From Parapedobacter koreensis (GTDB lineage Bacteria > Bacteroidota > Bacteroidia > Sphingobacteriales > Sphingobacteriaceae): DNA of 64,000 nucleotides. Under the pieces are notes generated by a model. The model was not told the origin of the DNA. It saw only the letters and a list, made by a program, of their open reading frames with translations, and made no database searches. A program made the translations under genes and the position numbers. Position 1 is the first letter of the stretch. Each line of letters begins with the position of its first letter. The stretch spans positions 124,001 to 188,000 of the forward strand of contig NZ_FNZR01000001.1 of assembly GCF_900109365.1 (NCBI RefSeq), written 5' to 3'. Shown here piece after piece: positions 18,217 through 27,526 of this stretch.

Positions 18217-18302
18217 TCGACAAACAAGGCCTCTATTGATTAAACCATCGCCCCAATCCACAGTCTAATAGTTATAAAAACTGATTATAGGAGATTGTAG
18301 CC

Positions 18303-18884
18303 ATGAAACGGTCATTGTTATATATTGTCCCTTTATTGGTATTGGCATCTTGTTCGTCTTACAAGTACCATACGACCAAAATACAGGGCACTGATTTTTC
18401 CCAATATCACACATACGGATGGCTTCCTCCGGTAGATTCACTGTCTAAGTCTTATTTCGATAACGACATCGCGCAAGCAAACATTATGGAGACAGCAAAC
18501 CGCGAGTTGGAAGCCCGAGGATTGACCTATTCAAAGGATAATCCGGATTTATTATTCCGGTATATCGCCATCGTAAACAACAAAAACCGTCCGCTATACG
18601 GCGGATACCCTTACGGACCATGGGGCTTCTGGGGTTATAATCCGTGGATGTGGGGCCCGGGATGGGGCTTCGGTTACGGATATGGCTGGAACCGGCCGGT
18701 TGGCCAAGAACGCTACCGGGCTGGCCATATCATCATTGAAGCGAAAGATAGGCGAACGAATACCGTGATCTGGCAAGCGCGTGGCACCGGAGAAGTGAGA
18801 AACCCCGAACAGGCAATCAATAAATTACCTGAAGTAATCACCGGCGTGATGAACCAGCTTCCTCTAAAGGCGATTGATCGCTAA
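18303..18884 (+). CDS. DUF4136 lipoprotein
   Basis: A 193-residue lipoprotein (lipobox LASCS) with a DUF4136 domain: YHTYGWLPP, a DNPDLLFRYIAIV strand, and a C-terminal IIEAKDRRTNTVIWQARGTGEV segment. Between them is a Gly/Tyr/Trp-rich loop (about 100-135: GGYPYGPWGFWG and similar). Function is unknown. Its stop overlaps the stop of the convergent GntR gene by 4 bp, so the two transcripts are antisense at their ends. Confidence 0.85.
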   Translation: MKRSLLYIVPLLVLASCSSYKYHTTKIQGTDFSQYHTYGWLPPVDSLSKSYFDNDIAQANIMETANRELEARGLTYSKDNPDLLFRYIAIVNNKNRPLYGGYPYGPWGFWGYNPWMWGPGWGFGYGYGWNRPVGQERYRAGHIIIEAKDRRTNTVIWQARGTGEVRNPEQAINKLPEVITGVMNQLPLKAIDR

Positions 18885-19912
18885 ATCGAAGGCCTCAGGG
18901 TGAGGTAAAAGGGCACGCCTTCGTGGCGCTTGGAATTGTCCAGAATAAGCTGCGCGGCCACCTCACCCATGCGTTTGAAATCCGTGGATATCGTAGTAAT
19001 GCCATTGAGAATGAATTTTTTTAATGGCGTCTCGTTGTACGAAATAATCCCCACTTGTCTGCCAATCTGCAGTTTCAGGGATATCACCCGGTCGAGCAAT
19101 TTTACCAGATCATCTTCCATAAGATTGATATAAACTTCCCCCTCCGATATCGGCTCTTCCAAAATGTCGCTGACCAATAGGTGATTAAATGCATATTGTT
19201 GGCAGAAGCGGTAAAACCCCTTAATGATGCCCTTAGGAAAATAGCTTTTGTCGGGGAAAATGAGTTTCAGCGTATGATATTTGCTAAGCTGTTCTTTTGC
19301 CTGCTCCAACGCATGGTAGATGTCTTTTTCAAAATCCTCATATACAGCAGCATATTCGCCATCGACATCCGGCACCAATTTGTCCAACAATACCAGCTTA
19401 TCTTTGGGAATTGTATTAATAATTTCCGAAGCCTTGTCACGCCCTTCAATAAAATGAGGGATGATGACATAATGTGTATATTCCTGCCTGAGGTTTTGCA
19501 GTAATTTTCTGAAAAGCGAGAGGTCATTGTTATATACATAAAAGTCTACAGCGGCATCGCTGCCAATAGCTTGTACAAACGCATCGTAAACAATCTTCTT
19601 ATGCGCACTCAATTTGTTAAAAAACAACACGATTTGAAGTTTGCGTTTAAAATCTGCATTGGTGATGTAGTAGCCCTTGCCCGGGACTGAACCCAGCACG
19701 CCGAGTTGTTTGAGGTATTTATACCCTTTTTCTGCCGTATCACGGGATATTTCCAATACGTAACTCAACTCATTGATGGACGGAAGCATATCGTCCTTTT
19801 TGATCTTGCCCGTTTCTACTGCCGTGACAATCGCATTCGCCAATTGCAGGTATTTCGGGGTGGCGGAATATTCGTTAATGTGAATGTGCTCAAACATGCC
19901 TGAAAGTTTCAT
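18881..19912 (-). CDS. GntR-family transcription regulator with periplasmic-binding-protein-like sensor domain
   Basis: A 343-residue regulator. The N-terminal winged helix (about 10-85) has the GntR signature SINELSYVLEISRDTAEKGYKYLKQLGVL. The remainder (about 90-343) is a LacI/ribose-binding-like sensor (IVLFFNKLSAHKKIVYDAF, VGIISYNETPLKKFILNGITTISTDFKRMGEVAAQL). In Sphingobacteria such proteins usually control sugar utilisation loci. The nearby run at 20-36 kb is an attractive target, and an AGGACAG-type motif lies 23-32 bp upstream of its own start (19935-19944), compatible with autoregulation; both points are inference. Confidence 0.85.
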   Translation of the reverse strand: MKLSGMFEHIHINEYSATPKYLQLANAIVTAVETGKIKKDDMLPSINELSYVLEISRDTAEKGYKYLKQLGVLGSVPGKGYYITNADFKRKLQIVLFFNKLSAHKKIVYDAFVQAIGSDAAVDFYVYNNDLSLFRKLLQNLRQEYTHYVIIPHFIEGRDKASEIINTIPKDKLVLLDKLVPDVDGEYAAVYEDFEKDIYHALEQAKEQLSKYHTLKLIFPDKSYFPKGIIKGFYRFCQQYAFNHLLVSDILEEPISEGEVYINLMEDDLVKLLDRVISLKLQIGRQVGIISYNETPLKKFILNGITTISTDFKRMGEVAAQLILDNSKRHEGVPFYLTLRPSI

Positions 19913-20160
19913 ACCGATTTAATTCGTAGCATAAATTAGGACAGGGGCTATAGCGTTCTCATCGTTAAAAATAAAACGTTAAATCGATATTGTCATTAAT
20001 TTATTTAGTTAATTTCACGCGTCCTGACATTGGTCAAGTCGGCTTGGCCATTGCCGCTATATAACCTCCTAATCATCGTAATGCTGTGTGGCATACAATA
20101 GTACGCAAGATAGGGAGGATAGCCGAAAGAAGTGTCCTGTGCTTACATGGGGGATGGATA

Positions 20161-21513
20161 TCATGCAAAAACGCTGTTCAAAATCAAATCTTTAACAGCG
20201 ACCGCCTCCATCTCGCCCCCTTCCTGTTGCGTGTTTGTGATCAGCACCGGATAGTAGGTTTCCGGAATATGCGTTGTCCCGTGCGAACCCTTCACCAACG
20301 TGGCATCCAAAGGAATGACATCCAGCACGTAGCGGAATCCTAATTTTTTCCGCAGCAATTTGTATGCTGCCCGTAGCTTGGAGGTCATGAACATCTCCAC
20401 GGGGTCATAGCCCGGTTTCTTGTGGATATCCACCACCCGGGCATAGTCCGGTGCAAGGTTGTCATCCAGCCAGAAGTAGTAGGTAAACCAGCTGTCGGGC
20501 CTGGCAATGGCAACCAGGTCTCCTGTCCGTTCGTGGTCAATGTGTTCCGCTTTTTTTCCGGCATTGTCCAACAATTGGTCAATACCCTCCACATTTGCTA
20601 AAAGCGCCATCACGCGCTGCTTCACTTTCTCATCCTTGGTATAGATGTGGGCGATCTGGTGGTCGGATACGGCAAACGCCTGTGAAGCTCCCGCATCCAA
20701 CAATTCCAATCCACGCTCAATACGGATGTCCAGAAGGCCTGCCTCACGCAATATCCGGTTGATGTGCACCGGGCGCGATACCGGTACGATGCCATATTCT
20801 GAAAGGATGATGATGTTTGCCCCCCGTCGCTCGTAAAAACTCACTAACCGCTCCAGCAACGTATCGATTTCCGTCACTTCCTTACCGATCTTCGTCAAGT
20901 CCGGGCCAAACTTTTGCTGGCAGTAATCCAAGTGCGGCAAGTAGACCAAGCTCAGGGTGGGGTTGTATTTCTCCTCGGTATACATCGCTGCCTCGGCAAT
21001 CCATTGCGACGACGCGATATTCGCTCCCGGCCCCCAAAAACTAAACAGCGGAAACGGACCGAACCTCGCTTGCAACTCGTCACGCAGCGACGCCGGATAC
21101 GAATAACAATCGGGGATCTTCCTGCCGTCGGCCAAGTAATTCGGGCGGGGCGTCACGGAATAGTCGGCCCCGCAATACATATTGTACCACCAGAAAAGCT
21201 GTGCGCAGGTAAAATCGGGATTAAGCCGCTTGGCTTCATCCCAAATGGATACCCCCTGCACAAGTTTGTTGGATTGCTTCCAGAATTTTATTTCACTGTC
21301 TGCCTGATCATACCAGCCGTTGCCCACGATGCCATGTCCGGCTGGCCAACGCCCTGTCACGTAAGTAGATTGCACAGCCGTAGTGACTGCCGGCAACATC
21401 GGCCTTATCTTCGTCAAGTGGTTTCTTTTCAGGTAGGCTGTCAAAAAAGGAGTCTTATCGCCAATCAATGCCGACGACAGGCCTACGACATCCAAAACAA
21501 CGGTTTTGTTCAT
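20161..21513 (-). CDS. eboF: EboF-like alkaline-phosphatase-superfamily protein
   Basis: A 450-residue protein of the type I phosphodiesterase/nucleotide pyrophosphatase branch. The nucleophile region is present (PAVTTAVQSTYVTGRWPAGHGI). The usual metal-ligand motifs are altered: the SDHG block reads LSEYGIVPVS and the PDxxGH block reads LDYCQQKFG, while GSHGTTH near residue 420 is kept. No signal peptide is seen. It is the last gene of the ebo cluster and its ATG overlaps the stop of eboE by 4 nt (ATGA), so it is translationally coupled. The natural substrate is unknown, and whether the altered site binds two metals is doubtful. Confidence 0.8.
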   Translation of the reverse strand: MNKTVVLDVVGLSSALIGDKTPFLTAYLKRNHLTKIRPMLPAVTTAVQSTYVTGRWPAGHGIVGNGWYDQADSEIKFWKQSNKLVQGVSIWDEAKRLNPDFTCAQLFWWYNMYCGADYSVTPRPNYLADGRKIPDCYSYPASLRDELQARFGPFPLFSFWGPGANIASSQWIAEAAMYTEEKYNPTLSLVYLPHLDYCQQKFGPDLTKIGKEVTEIDTLLERLVSFYERRGANIIILSEYGIVPVSRPVHINRILREAGLLDIRIERGLELLDAGASQAFAVSDHQIAHIYTKDEKVKQRVMALLANVEGIDQLLDNAGKKAEHIDHERTGDLVAIARPDSWFTYYFWLDDNLAPDYARVVDIHKKPGYDPVEMFMTSKLRAAYKLLRKKLGFRYVLDVIPLDATLVKGSHGTTHIPETYYPVLITNTQQEGGEMEAVAVKDLILNSVFA

Positions 21514-22727
21514 ACTACTTCAAATTCATGGATCACCCAAAGCAACTCCCGGGAGATCGAATCCGCAATGGGCAATTGTAAATCCCTGGGCAGCACGCCC
21601 CACGTATAGGTTTCTACTTCCAGGTGGTGGGTCAGTTGCCGATCATGCTGCATGTGCAACACTTCGATAATATCGGACTGCGTAGATTTTAGCAGCCCAA
21701 GGTCTTCCAGAAATACCGGCACATGGAAATGTGACCGCCACTCCACGGCACCGTCCTCGTATAAAGCCCCCTGTGCTTCAGGCAAGTCCCTAAAACGGTG
21801 CACATTGCCATCCCGCTGCTTTGCAAGTACTTGGTGGAGGTAGGTAGGCTCATCAAAAGCCATGAATGCCTCGCCGATGGCGAGCCGCTCGCTCTTATCC
21901 ACTGGCAACTCGGCCTTGATGGCTGCGCTGATTTGGAACTTACCTATTTTTATGCCATGGCGGTGGAGTTGGTCAGCAACTTCTTGATGGCTTTCATACC
22001 CCAAGGCAAAATGGCAAACGTCATAACAGAGCCTTATGTGGTCTTTCAGTGCGTCTTCCGCTTCAGCGTATGTCATCCCCAGTCGTTCCGTCAGGCTGGC
22101 CGCGCCCATGGGGACCAATTCCTGCGTAAACCAGGCAATGAATTCCGGACCGGTTTCCAACACCCCGTCGGGTTCCGGCTCGATATCCAAATGCAAGGTC
22201 TTGCCCGATCGTTGCCTTATGTCAATCAGGTAAGCCGCTACATCGACGATTTGTTGCGTAGCACGCTTCCGCATATCCGTCCACTGGCTTGCCGTGTCCG
22301 CATACCCGTGGCGGTATCCCAAAGGCGACGTGGAAATACCCCCATCCATGCCACCGGGAACCAGCTGTTCGAGGATGTCAAACAGCCTCAGGGTATAACT
22401 CAGCCGCTCCGCTGTCATCCAGTCGGGCGTATGCACATGCGCCTTCACCACGTCACCATGGAACGCACCAAAAGGGAAACCATTCATCGTGAAGACATAG
22501 GCATCCTGGCTCAAAAGCCAATCCTTGAAAGCGCGCAATTGCGACGGCTCTTGCAAATCCCGGCTCGCCAAGTCCGACAGCCGCAAACCGATTCCCAAGG
22601 GGTCGCTTGGCGACACTTGTTGCTTGATCAGCGGAAAGGTTGCTTTCAGGATGTCGAAATGGTCTTGCCAGCTTTCCCCGCCATGGATATTGGTACAATA
22701 GGTAAGGTGTCCGTATTTCGTCAGCAT
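21510..22727 (-). CDS. eboE: Metabolite traffic protein EboE (TIM-barrel)
   Basis: A 405-residue xylose-isomerase-like TIM-barrel protein beginning MLTKYGHLTYCTNIHGGESW, the typical EboE start. Other markers are FTMNGFPFGAFHGDVVKAHVHTPDW, LHLDIEPEPDGVLE and VCYDVCHFALGYE-like metal-site segments (RLCYDVCHFALG). EboE belongs to the ebo cluster, implicated in cyanobacteria in moving secondary-metabolite precursors to the periplasm. The reading frame extends upstream to 22985 inside eboD, but the ATG at 22727 lies 4 nt after the eboD stop and is clearly the start. Confidence 0.9.
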   Translation of the reverse strand: MLTKYGHLTYCTNIHGGESWQDHFDILKATFPLIKQQVSPSDPLGIGLRLSDLASRDLQEPSQLRAFKDWLLSQDAYVFTMNGFPFGAFHGDVVKAHVHTPDWMTAERLSYTLRLFDILEQLVPGGMDGGISTSPLGYRHGYADTASQWTDMRKRATQQIVDVAAYLIDIRQRSGKTLHLDIEPEPDGVLETGPEFIAWFTQELVPMGAASLTERLGMTYAEAEDALKDHIRLCYDVCHFALGYESHQEVADQLHRHGIKIGKFQISAAIKAELPVDKSERLAIGEAFMAFDEPTYLHQVLAKQRDGNVHRFRDLPEAQGALYEDGAVEWRSHFHVPVFLEDLGLLKSTQSDIIEVLHMQHDRQLTHHLEVETYTWGVLPRDLQLPIADSISRELLWVIHEFEVV

Positions 22728-22731
22728 GGCT

Positions 22732-23895
22732 TTACAATTGAACTTCAAAATCGTTTTGCAGCATAGAAGCAGCGGCAAGCACCCTGCTGGCATCCATCGT
22801 ATGGACCTCCATCCCCTTCCCGATGCCTTGCAGTAGCATAATGGTGAGTCTTCCCCCCAGGTGTTCCCTAAATTCATCCAGCCCGATAAGCAACGGATGA
22901 TCAGTACCTTCTGCATCCAGCAGCGGATGGAACACCGGCAAGCCCAAGGCTTGCAGCAGTTGCACAATGCGTTGTGCATCGGCATGGGTCAGGTAGCCCA
23001 TTAAATAGGAATAGCTACTATCCAAGGCGATGCCGATGGCCACGGCTTCGCCATGCATGACTTCAAAACCGGAGAGTTGCTCCAACTTGTGGGCGCTCCA
23101 GTGACCAAAGTCCAACGGCCGGGATGAGCCGAACTCAAACGGATCTGCACCTGCAATATGTTGAAGGTGCAATTCTGCACACCGATAGACGAGGTATTCC
23201 ATCGCGTCGGCATCCCGGTTAGTTAATGCGCCCGCATGTTCGGCAATCCATTCAAAAAAAACGGCGTCCTTTATCAATGCCACTTTTACCGCTTCGGATA
23301 TCCCCGAACGCCATGCCCGATCCGACAAAGACTGCAAAAAAGAAAAGTCATTAAACACGGCAAACGGCGGACTGAACGTACCGATGAAGTTCTTTTTACC
23401 TAAATAGTTGATGCCATTTTTTACGCCTATCCCTGAGTCATTCTGGGACAGTACCGTAGTCGGGATACGGATATGCCGGATCCCCCGGTGGGAAATAGCA
23501 GCCGCATAGCCTACCGCGTCCAATACAGCCCCGCCGCCGATGCCGATGACATAAGAATGACGGTCTATACCATGCCTATCTACCGCATCGATAATTCGGT
23601 CGACAAGGGTATGATCATTTTTAGCCTGCTCCCCACCATTTACCACCATCAGTTCATCGGCCAACACGATGCCCTGCAGCGATTCAAAATACGCACGGAT
23701 CTCCTGCAAAAGATTTACATGGTGCTCCACCACGCCATCATCCACCACCACCAGGGCTTTGGCCATGATGTCCGTAGCATGGCTTGCAAAAAAACGGGCC
23801 AGCACAGGATTGGCTATGGAAAACAAGGCCTTGGTAAAATGTACCTGATACCGGTAGGCCACCGTAAACGATTGATTAATCGATTCCTTAATCAT
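22732..23895 (-). CDS. eboD: EboD, 3-dehydroquinate-synthase-like sugar phosphate cyclase
   Basis: A 387-residue member of the dehydroquinate synthase/sugar phosphate cyclase superfamily. The NAD-binding loop IGGGAVLDAVGYAA and the TTVLSQNDSGIGVKNGINYLG segment are present. The residues expected for zinc binding survive: Glu in GISEAVKVALIKD and His in LDFGHWSAHKLEQ and VMHGEAVAIG. The enzyme could therefore be catalytic on a sugar phosphate, giving a cyclitol-like product, but its substrate in ebo clusters is unknown. A second ATG at 23904 is possible. It overlaps nothing and is 58 bp downstream of eboC. Confidence 0.9.
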   Translation of the reverse strand: MIKESINQSFTVAYRYQVHFTKALFSIANPVLARFFASHATDIMAKALVVVDDGVVEHHVNLLQEIRAYFESLQGIVLADELMVVNGGEQAKNDHTLVDRIIDAVDRHGIDRHSYVIGIGGGAVLDAVGYAAAISHRGIRHIRIPTTVLSQNDSGIGVKNGINYLGKKNFIGTFSPPFAVFNDFSFLQSLSDRAWRSGISEAVKVALIKDAVFFEWIAEHAGALTNRDADAMEYLVYRCAELHLQHIAGADPFEFGSSRPLDFGHWSAHKLEQLSGFEVMHGEAVAIGIALDSSYSYLMGYLTHADAQRIVQLLQALGLPVFHPLLDAEGTDHPLLIGLDEFREHLGGRLTIMLLQGIGKGMEVHTMDASRVLAAASMLQNDFEVQL

Positions 23896-23953
23896 ATGAC
23901 ACATTATTCACTATTCATCACGCTTATTGCGTTCAAATCCCCAAAAAAGTCCG

Positions 23954-24847
23954 TTAAGTAACCGAAAACATTTTTGACAACCAAATGGATATCGGAAAAA
24001 GTGACAATACGACGACGGTAAGCCCCCATAAACCAGCGGCAGCGACCCAAACAGCATTCATGAAAATCAGTGCGAGCACACCATATTTAACGGACTTGCG
24101 GATATCCAGTGCGGCGGTCGTTCGGATAGCCTTCAGCAATGGCAGGTATATCATCACGGCAAAGAGCATCAGCACGACCACGCCTAACCAACGCTCGCTT
24201 TTCAGGATGCCGAAATAGGCAATGAGCCCGATGACGACGGCGTATAGCACGGCCGAAAACAACAGCGGACTTTTTTTGCCGCCATGCACTTCTCCCCGGC
24301 TGATGGTGGTGACTGCCGCAATGTAGATGACCGGTATGCCCGCCAGCATCCAGGTTTCGGGCAGGGCAGTGGAAAACAGGCTCATCCCCAATAGGAGATT
24401 CAATCCCCTGCACAATCCCATAGCAATAGGGCCTACCACGACGTGGTGCTTGGCCCATTTGTCGTACAACATGCACATCAATACGATGGAGATCGCTATC
24501 AAGCATGAAATGCAGCCCAAGAAACCCGCTGCAAACACCCCCAATGCAAACAAGGCAACGCCAAGCAAAGCAGCGTGCTTCCGCGGTACCTTTCCACTTG
24601 GGATGGGGCGTTCCGGCCGTTCCATGGCATCCAGCTTGGCATCGAACACATCGTTGAATACTACGCCGCCACCGTATAGCCCTATCGTAGCCAATACAAG
24701 CAGCATCCATGACGCAGCGGGGTGTTGCCACGCACCATCAGCCAGGTAAAGCGTAGCAATAGCAGCCCCTGCTATCACATCCGATACGGCCGTGACGACA
24801 TTTGCAGGCCGCGCAAGCTGGATATATGCTTTCCACACAATGCCCAT
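23954..24847 (-). CDS. eboC: EboC, UbiA-like membrane prenyltransferase
   Basis: A 297-residue polytopic inner-membrane protein with about eight or nine hydrophobic helices. The prenyl-diphosphate Asp motif NDVFDAKLDAMERPERPIPSG is intact. The second UbiA motif is less typical: LYDKWAKHHVVVGP then GLCRGLNLLLG. The family transfers prenyl groups to soluble or membrane acceptors; the Ebo substrate is unknown. ATG 24847 is used; a GTG two codons upstream is the alternative. Stop of eboB lies 8 nt before it. Confidence 0.9.
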   Translation of the reverse strand: MGIVWKAYIQLARPANVVTAVSDVIAGAAIATLYLADGAWQHPAASWMLLVLATIGLYGGGVVFNDVFDAKLDAMERPERPIPSGKVPRKHAALLGVALFALGVFAAGFLGCISCLIAISIVLMCMLYDKWAKHHVVVGPIAMGLCRGLNLLLGMSLFSTALPETWMLAGIPVIYIAAVTTISRGEVHGGKKSPLLFSAVLYAVVIGLIAYFGILKSERWLGVVVLMLFAVMIYLPLLKAIRTTAALDIRKSVKYGVLALIFMNAVWVAAAGLWGLTVVVLSLFPISIWLSKMFSVT

Positions 24848-24855
24848 TTGCACGG

Positions 24856-25836
24856 TTAGGAGATGATAATAGAATCGGTATCCCGCCGGGGTTGTTGCCC
24901 ACCCCGCAGTATCGAGTTGCCTGCAAACTTCTTGCCCTGATCAATGCTTGTCTTTTCGTCAAGCAGGGCTTCGTCCAGCTGCCCGCTTTGGGAAAATGCT
25001 GCCAAGGCGTTTTGGTAGCACACCTGCTCAATGGTTTCCTTGGGTATCCCGCTTTTGACCATCAGTGCAGCGGTTTTGGGTACCGCCAACGGGTCGCTGA
25101 TTCCCCAGTCGGCCGCTGAGTTGACCATGATACGTTCCGGCCCATACTGCCTGACAAGTTCCACCATTCGTTCATTGCCCATCTTGGTAAAGGGGTATAT
25201 CGTAAAAGCAGCCCAAAAACCTCTATCTAATACTTCTTTGACCGTTTCTTCCGTATTGTGGTCAATGATCACCATTCCTGGATCCAGCCCATGTTCGAGG
25301 GCAATATCCATACTCCGGGAAGTGCCTTTGGTTTTGTCACGGTGGGGGGTATGCACCTGTACGGGAAGCCCCGCTTCTTTGGCAAGTTCCAGTTGCAGCC
25401 GGTAATATTTCTCTTCAGCCGCAGTCTGGTCATCAAAGCCAATTTCACCGACACCCACTACCCCCTCCTTGTAAATGAAAAAAGGCAGTAATTCCATGAC
25501 CTGTTCAGCCAATGCTTCATTGTTGGCTTCGCGGGAATTCAATCCAATCGTACAGAAATGTTTTATCCCGAACTGGGAAGCCCTAAACCGCTCCCAGCCA
25601 ATCAGGCTGCTGTAATAATCCCTAAAAGTATCAATACCCGTACGGGGTTGTCCTACCCAGAAAGCCGGTTCGATGACCGCAATTACCCCGGCATCGGCCA
25701 TCGCCTGGTAATCGTCTGTCGTCCGCGAAACCATATGGATGTGCGGATCGAAAAACCGCAGCCCTTTCACCAAATCCAGTTCCAACGCTACCCGCTGTCC
25801 CATCGATGCCCGATCGCGCTCGTTATAATTACACAT
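24856..25836 (-). CDS. eboB: EboB, TatD-family metal-dependent hydrolase
   Basis: A 326-residue TIM-barrel amidohydrolase. Metal-ligand motifs are visible: FFDPHIHM (HxH), VGVGEIGFDD (Glu), PVQVHTPHRD (His), VIIDHNTEE (His) and NSAADWG (Asp). The catalytic centre looks complete. The reading frame begins at TTG 25845, which overlaps the eboA stop; ATG 25836 is preferred. The product may act on a phospho- or acylated intermediate of the ebo metabolite, which is inference. Confidence 0.9.
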   Translation of the reverse strand: MCNYNERDRASMGQRVALELDLVKGLRFFDPHIHMVSRTTDDYQAMADAGVIAVIEPAFWVGQPRTGIDTFRDYYSSLIGWERFRASQFGIKHFCTIGLNSREANNEALAEQVMELLPFFIYKEGVVGVGEIGFDDQTAAEEKYYRLQLELAKEAGLPVQVHTPHRDKTKGTSRSMDIALEHGLDPGMVIIDHNTEETVKEVLDRGFWAAFTIYPFTKMGNERMVELVRQYGPERIMVNSAADWGISDPLAVPKTAALMVKSGIPKETIEQVCYQNALAAFSQSGQLDEALLDEKTSIDQGKKFAGNSILRGGQQPRRDTDSIIIS

Positions 25837-25841
25837 ATGCT

Positions 25842-26720
25842 TCAATTAGTTTGATCCAGCCAGTCATCCCACGGTGTACCTGCTGTATCCAATAAATCCG
25901 TTAATTCGCTATTCCTTGTTATAAAATCAGCTGCCGGGCCAAAGTTGCTTTGCCGGAAAGCATACACAATCGCCTTGTGCGTCAAAAGCGCCATATCTTC
26001 CTGCAAGATCTGCACCATCAGCTGGTGCGCACGGTCATCCAGGTATGGGGCAGCCAATATCCATAGCATGGGATTGATATTCCTTTTGGCAGCATGGAGC
26101 TCATAGGCATAGTCTACCAACGCCTGCGCCAGCCGAAGGTTGTTACGTCGTTTTAGTCCAATGATGTTGGGGATGTCCTCATCTGTGAAAAATGCCTTCA
26201 GCACCAGCTGGTTCCATGCCCCTTCATCCAAAAACTGGCTTGGGTAGTGGTTGTTGACGATGATAGCCTGCCTTACCGGAGCCATATTACTTCGGATGCC
26301 TTCCATGCAACGAAGCTGCCATGCCGCTGGATAGTGGTAGATAGGCAATGCCGCATAGAGCGCCGCCAGTTCTTCCACGTCGCCGTAGCTAAACAGCCGC
26401 TCTATCAGCGATAGGTAGCTTGGCTGTTCCAACGCAGGAACCCTCGTCAGTACCCAGACCCGTACCAGCCGTACCAACGGCCAATCCTTTACCACCAAAG
26501 GCAATGGAGCGGTTTCTGTATGGGTTGGTCCATCCAACGTAATAAATTCCGCTTTACCGGCGGATTTGACCGTTCGGGGAATCGCTGTAAAGATCCTTGC
26601 CAAGGTATTTGGCTGCGGGTCGGCAATAAAATGGCCTACCTGATCGCGCAAAGCTTTCCATTCGCCGTCAGCGACATAGGAAGCCACTTGATTGGCAAAG
26701 CTGGCGTTTACATCGTTCAT
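25842..26720 (-). CDS. eboA: EboA domain protein
   Basis: A 292-residue, largely helical soluble protein matching EboA: WPLVRLVRVWVLTRVP, YGDVEELAALYAALPIYHYP and WNQLVLKAFF near the middle, and DDRAHQLMVQILQEDMALLTH near the end. No catalytic motif is known. It is the first ebo gene and ends within the start region of eboB. The DUF1080 gene ends only 19 bp upstream of its ATG, so the ebo genes are probably read with the sugar genes. Confidence 0.85.
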   Translation of the reverse strand: MNDVNASFANQVASYVADGEWKALRDQVGHFIADPQPNTLARIFTAIPRTVKSAGKAEFITLDGPTHTETAPLPLVVKDWPLVRLVRVWVLTRVPALEQPSYLSLIERLFSYGDVEELAALYAALPIYHYPAAWQLRCMEGIRSNMAPVRQAIIVNNHYPSQFLDEGAWNQLVLKAFFTDEDIPNIIGLKRRNNLRLAQALVDYAYELHAAKRNINPMLWILAAPYLDDRAHQLMVQILQEDMALLTHKAIVYAFRQSNFGPAADFITRNSELTDLLDTAGTPWDDWLDQTN

Positions 26721-26739
26721 AGGGGTTATGAGATTCCTG

Positions 26740-27525
26740 TTAAAGGTTTTTCAATCGTATATTCCTGAAGGCAATTTTCATCGGCGGACCAACGTGCACC
26801 TGAAATCCCATCAAGCCTTCAAATTTACGATTTTTCTCGTCATCGTCAACCACTTCACTCATTAATGTTCCATTGATGTAATGCTGTAAGCGGTTTCCTG
26901 TTGCCACAATGCGGAGTTCATTCCAGTCCTCGTGTTTGATAAGTGTCTTCAGCGAATCGCGCCCCCCTAATGAGCCGGTTTCTACCCCTGCCGTCCAAAT
27001 ATTGCCCTTGGCATAATCACTGATTTCCCCTTCTACCGGTGGGAGATGCATTTGTTGGCCCGGAAAGGCCAATATCGTACGGCCACGTTCTTCATAATTC
27101 TGTCCGGTATACGTATTCGCAGCATCAATATCCGCTTGGTATCCCCGCAAGGCAAAAGGGACGTCGGGCAGCTCTTCGCTCCGGTAGTTAAACCCGCTAT
27201 TACCTTGCCCGGTCAAACGATACTCGGCTATCAATTCAAAGTCTGCTGGCCGACCACCCTCCCAGATGATAAATGAATTTCTTTCCAGTTCTTTACCCGG
27301 TACAATTTCGCCGACGATGGCACCATCTTCCACGCGCCAAAGTGTCGAATCGCCACGCCATCCAGCCAGACTGGTTCCGTCAAAGAGCGCTACAAACTCC
27401 TCTTGGCCCATTGTGCTCACCTCCTGCTGGTTGCCCCCTGAAGTACAGCTTATGAACGCCGAAACCAACAACACAAATCCTCCGGCGCTTATCCAGCTCC
27501 GGAGGCAATTTCCTGATCTTAACAT
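26740..27525 (-). CDS. DUF1080 lipoprotein (3-keto-disaccharide/glycoside hydrolase family)
   Basis: A 261-residue lipoprotein (lipobox FISCT) with a jelly-roll concanavalin-like domain. It has the family start FVALFDGTSLAGWRGD, NSFIIWEG, GNSGFNYRSEE, GYQADID and the closing LMGFQVHVGPPMKIAFRNIRLK. Proteins of this family (3-keto-disaccharide hydrolases) cleave glycosides that have first been oxidised at C3 of the sugar. Its predicted periplasmic or surface location means the oxidised substrate must be outside the cytoplasm. It is the last of four sugar genes and leads directly into eboA. Confidence 0.88.
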   Translation of the reverse strand: MLRSGNCLRSWISAGGFVLLVSAFISCTSGGNQQEVSTMGQEEFVALFDGTSLAGWRGDSTLWRVEDGAIVGEIVPGKELERNSFIIWEGGRPADFELIAEYRLTGQGNSGFNYRSEELPDVPFALRGYQADIDAANTYTGQNYEERGRTILAFPGQQMHLPPVEGEISDYAKGNIWTAGVETGSLGGRDSLKTLIKHEDWNELRIVATGNRLQHYINGTLMSEVVDDDEKNRKFEGLMGFQVHVGPPMKIAFRNIRLKNL

Positions 27526-27526
27526 C

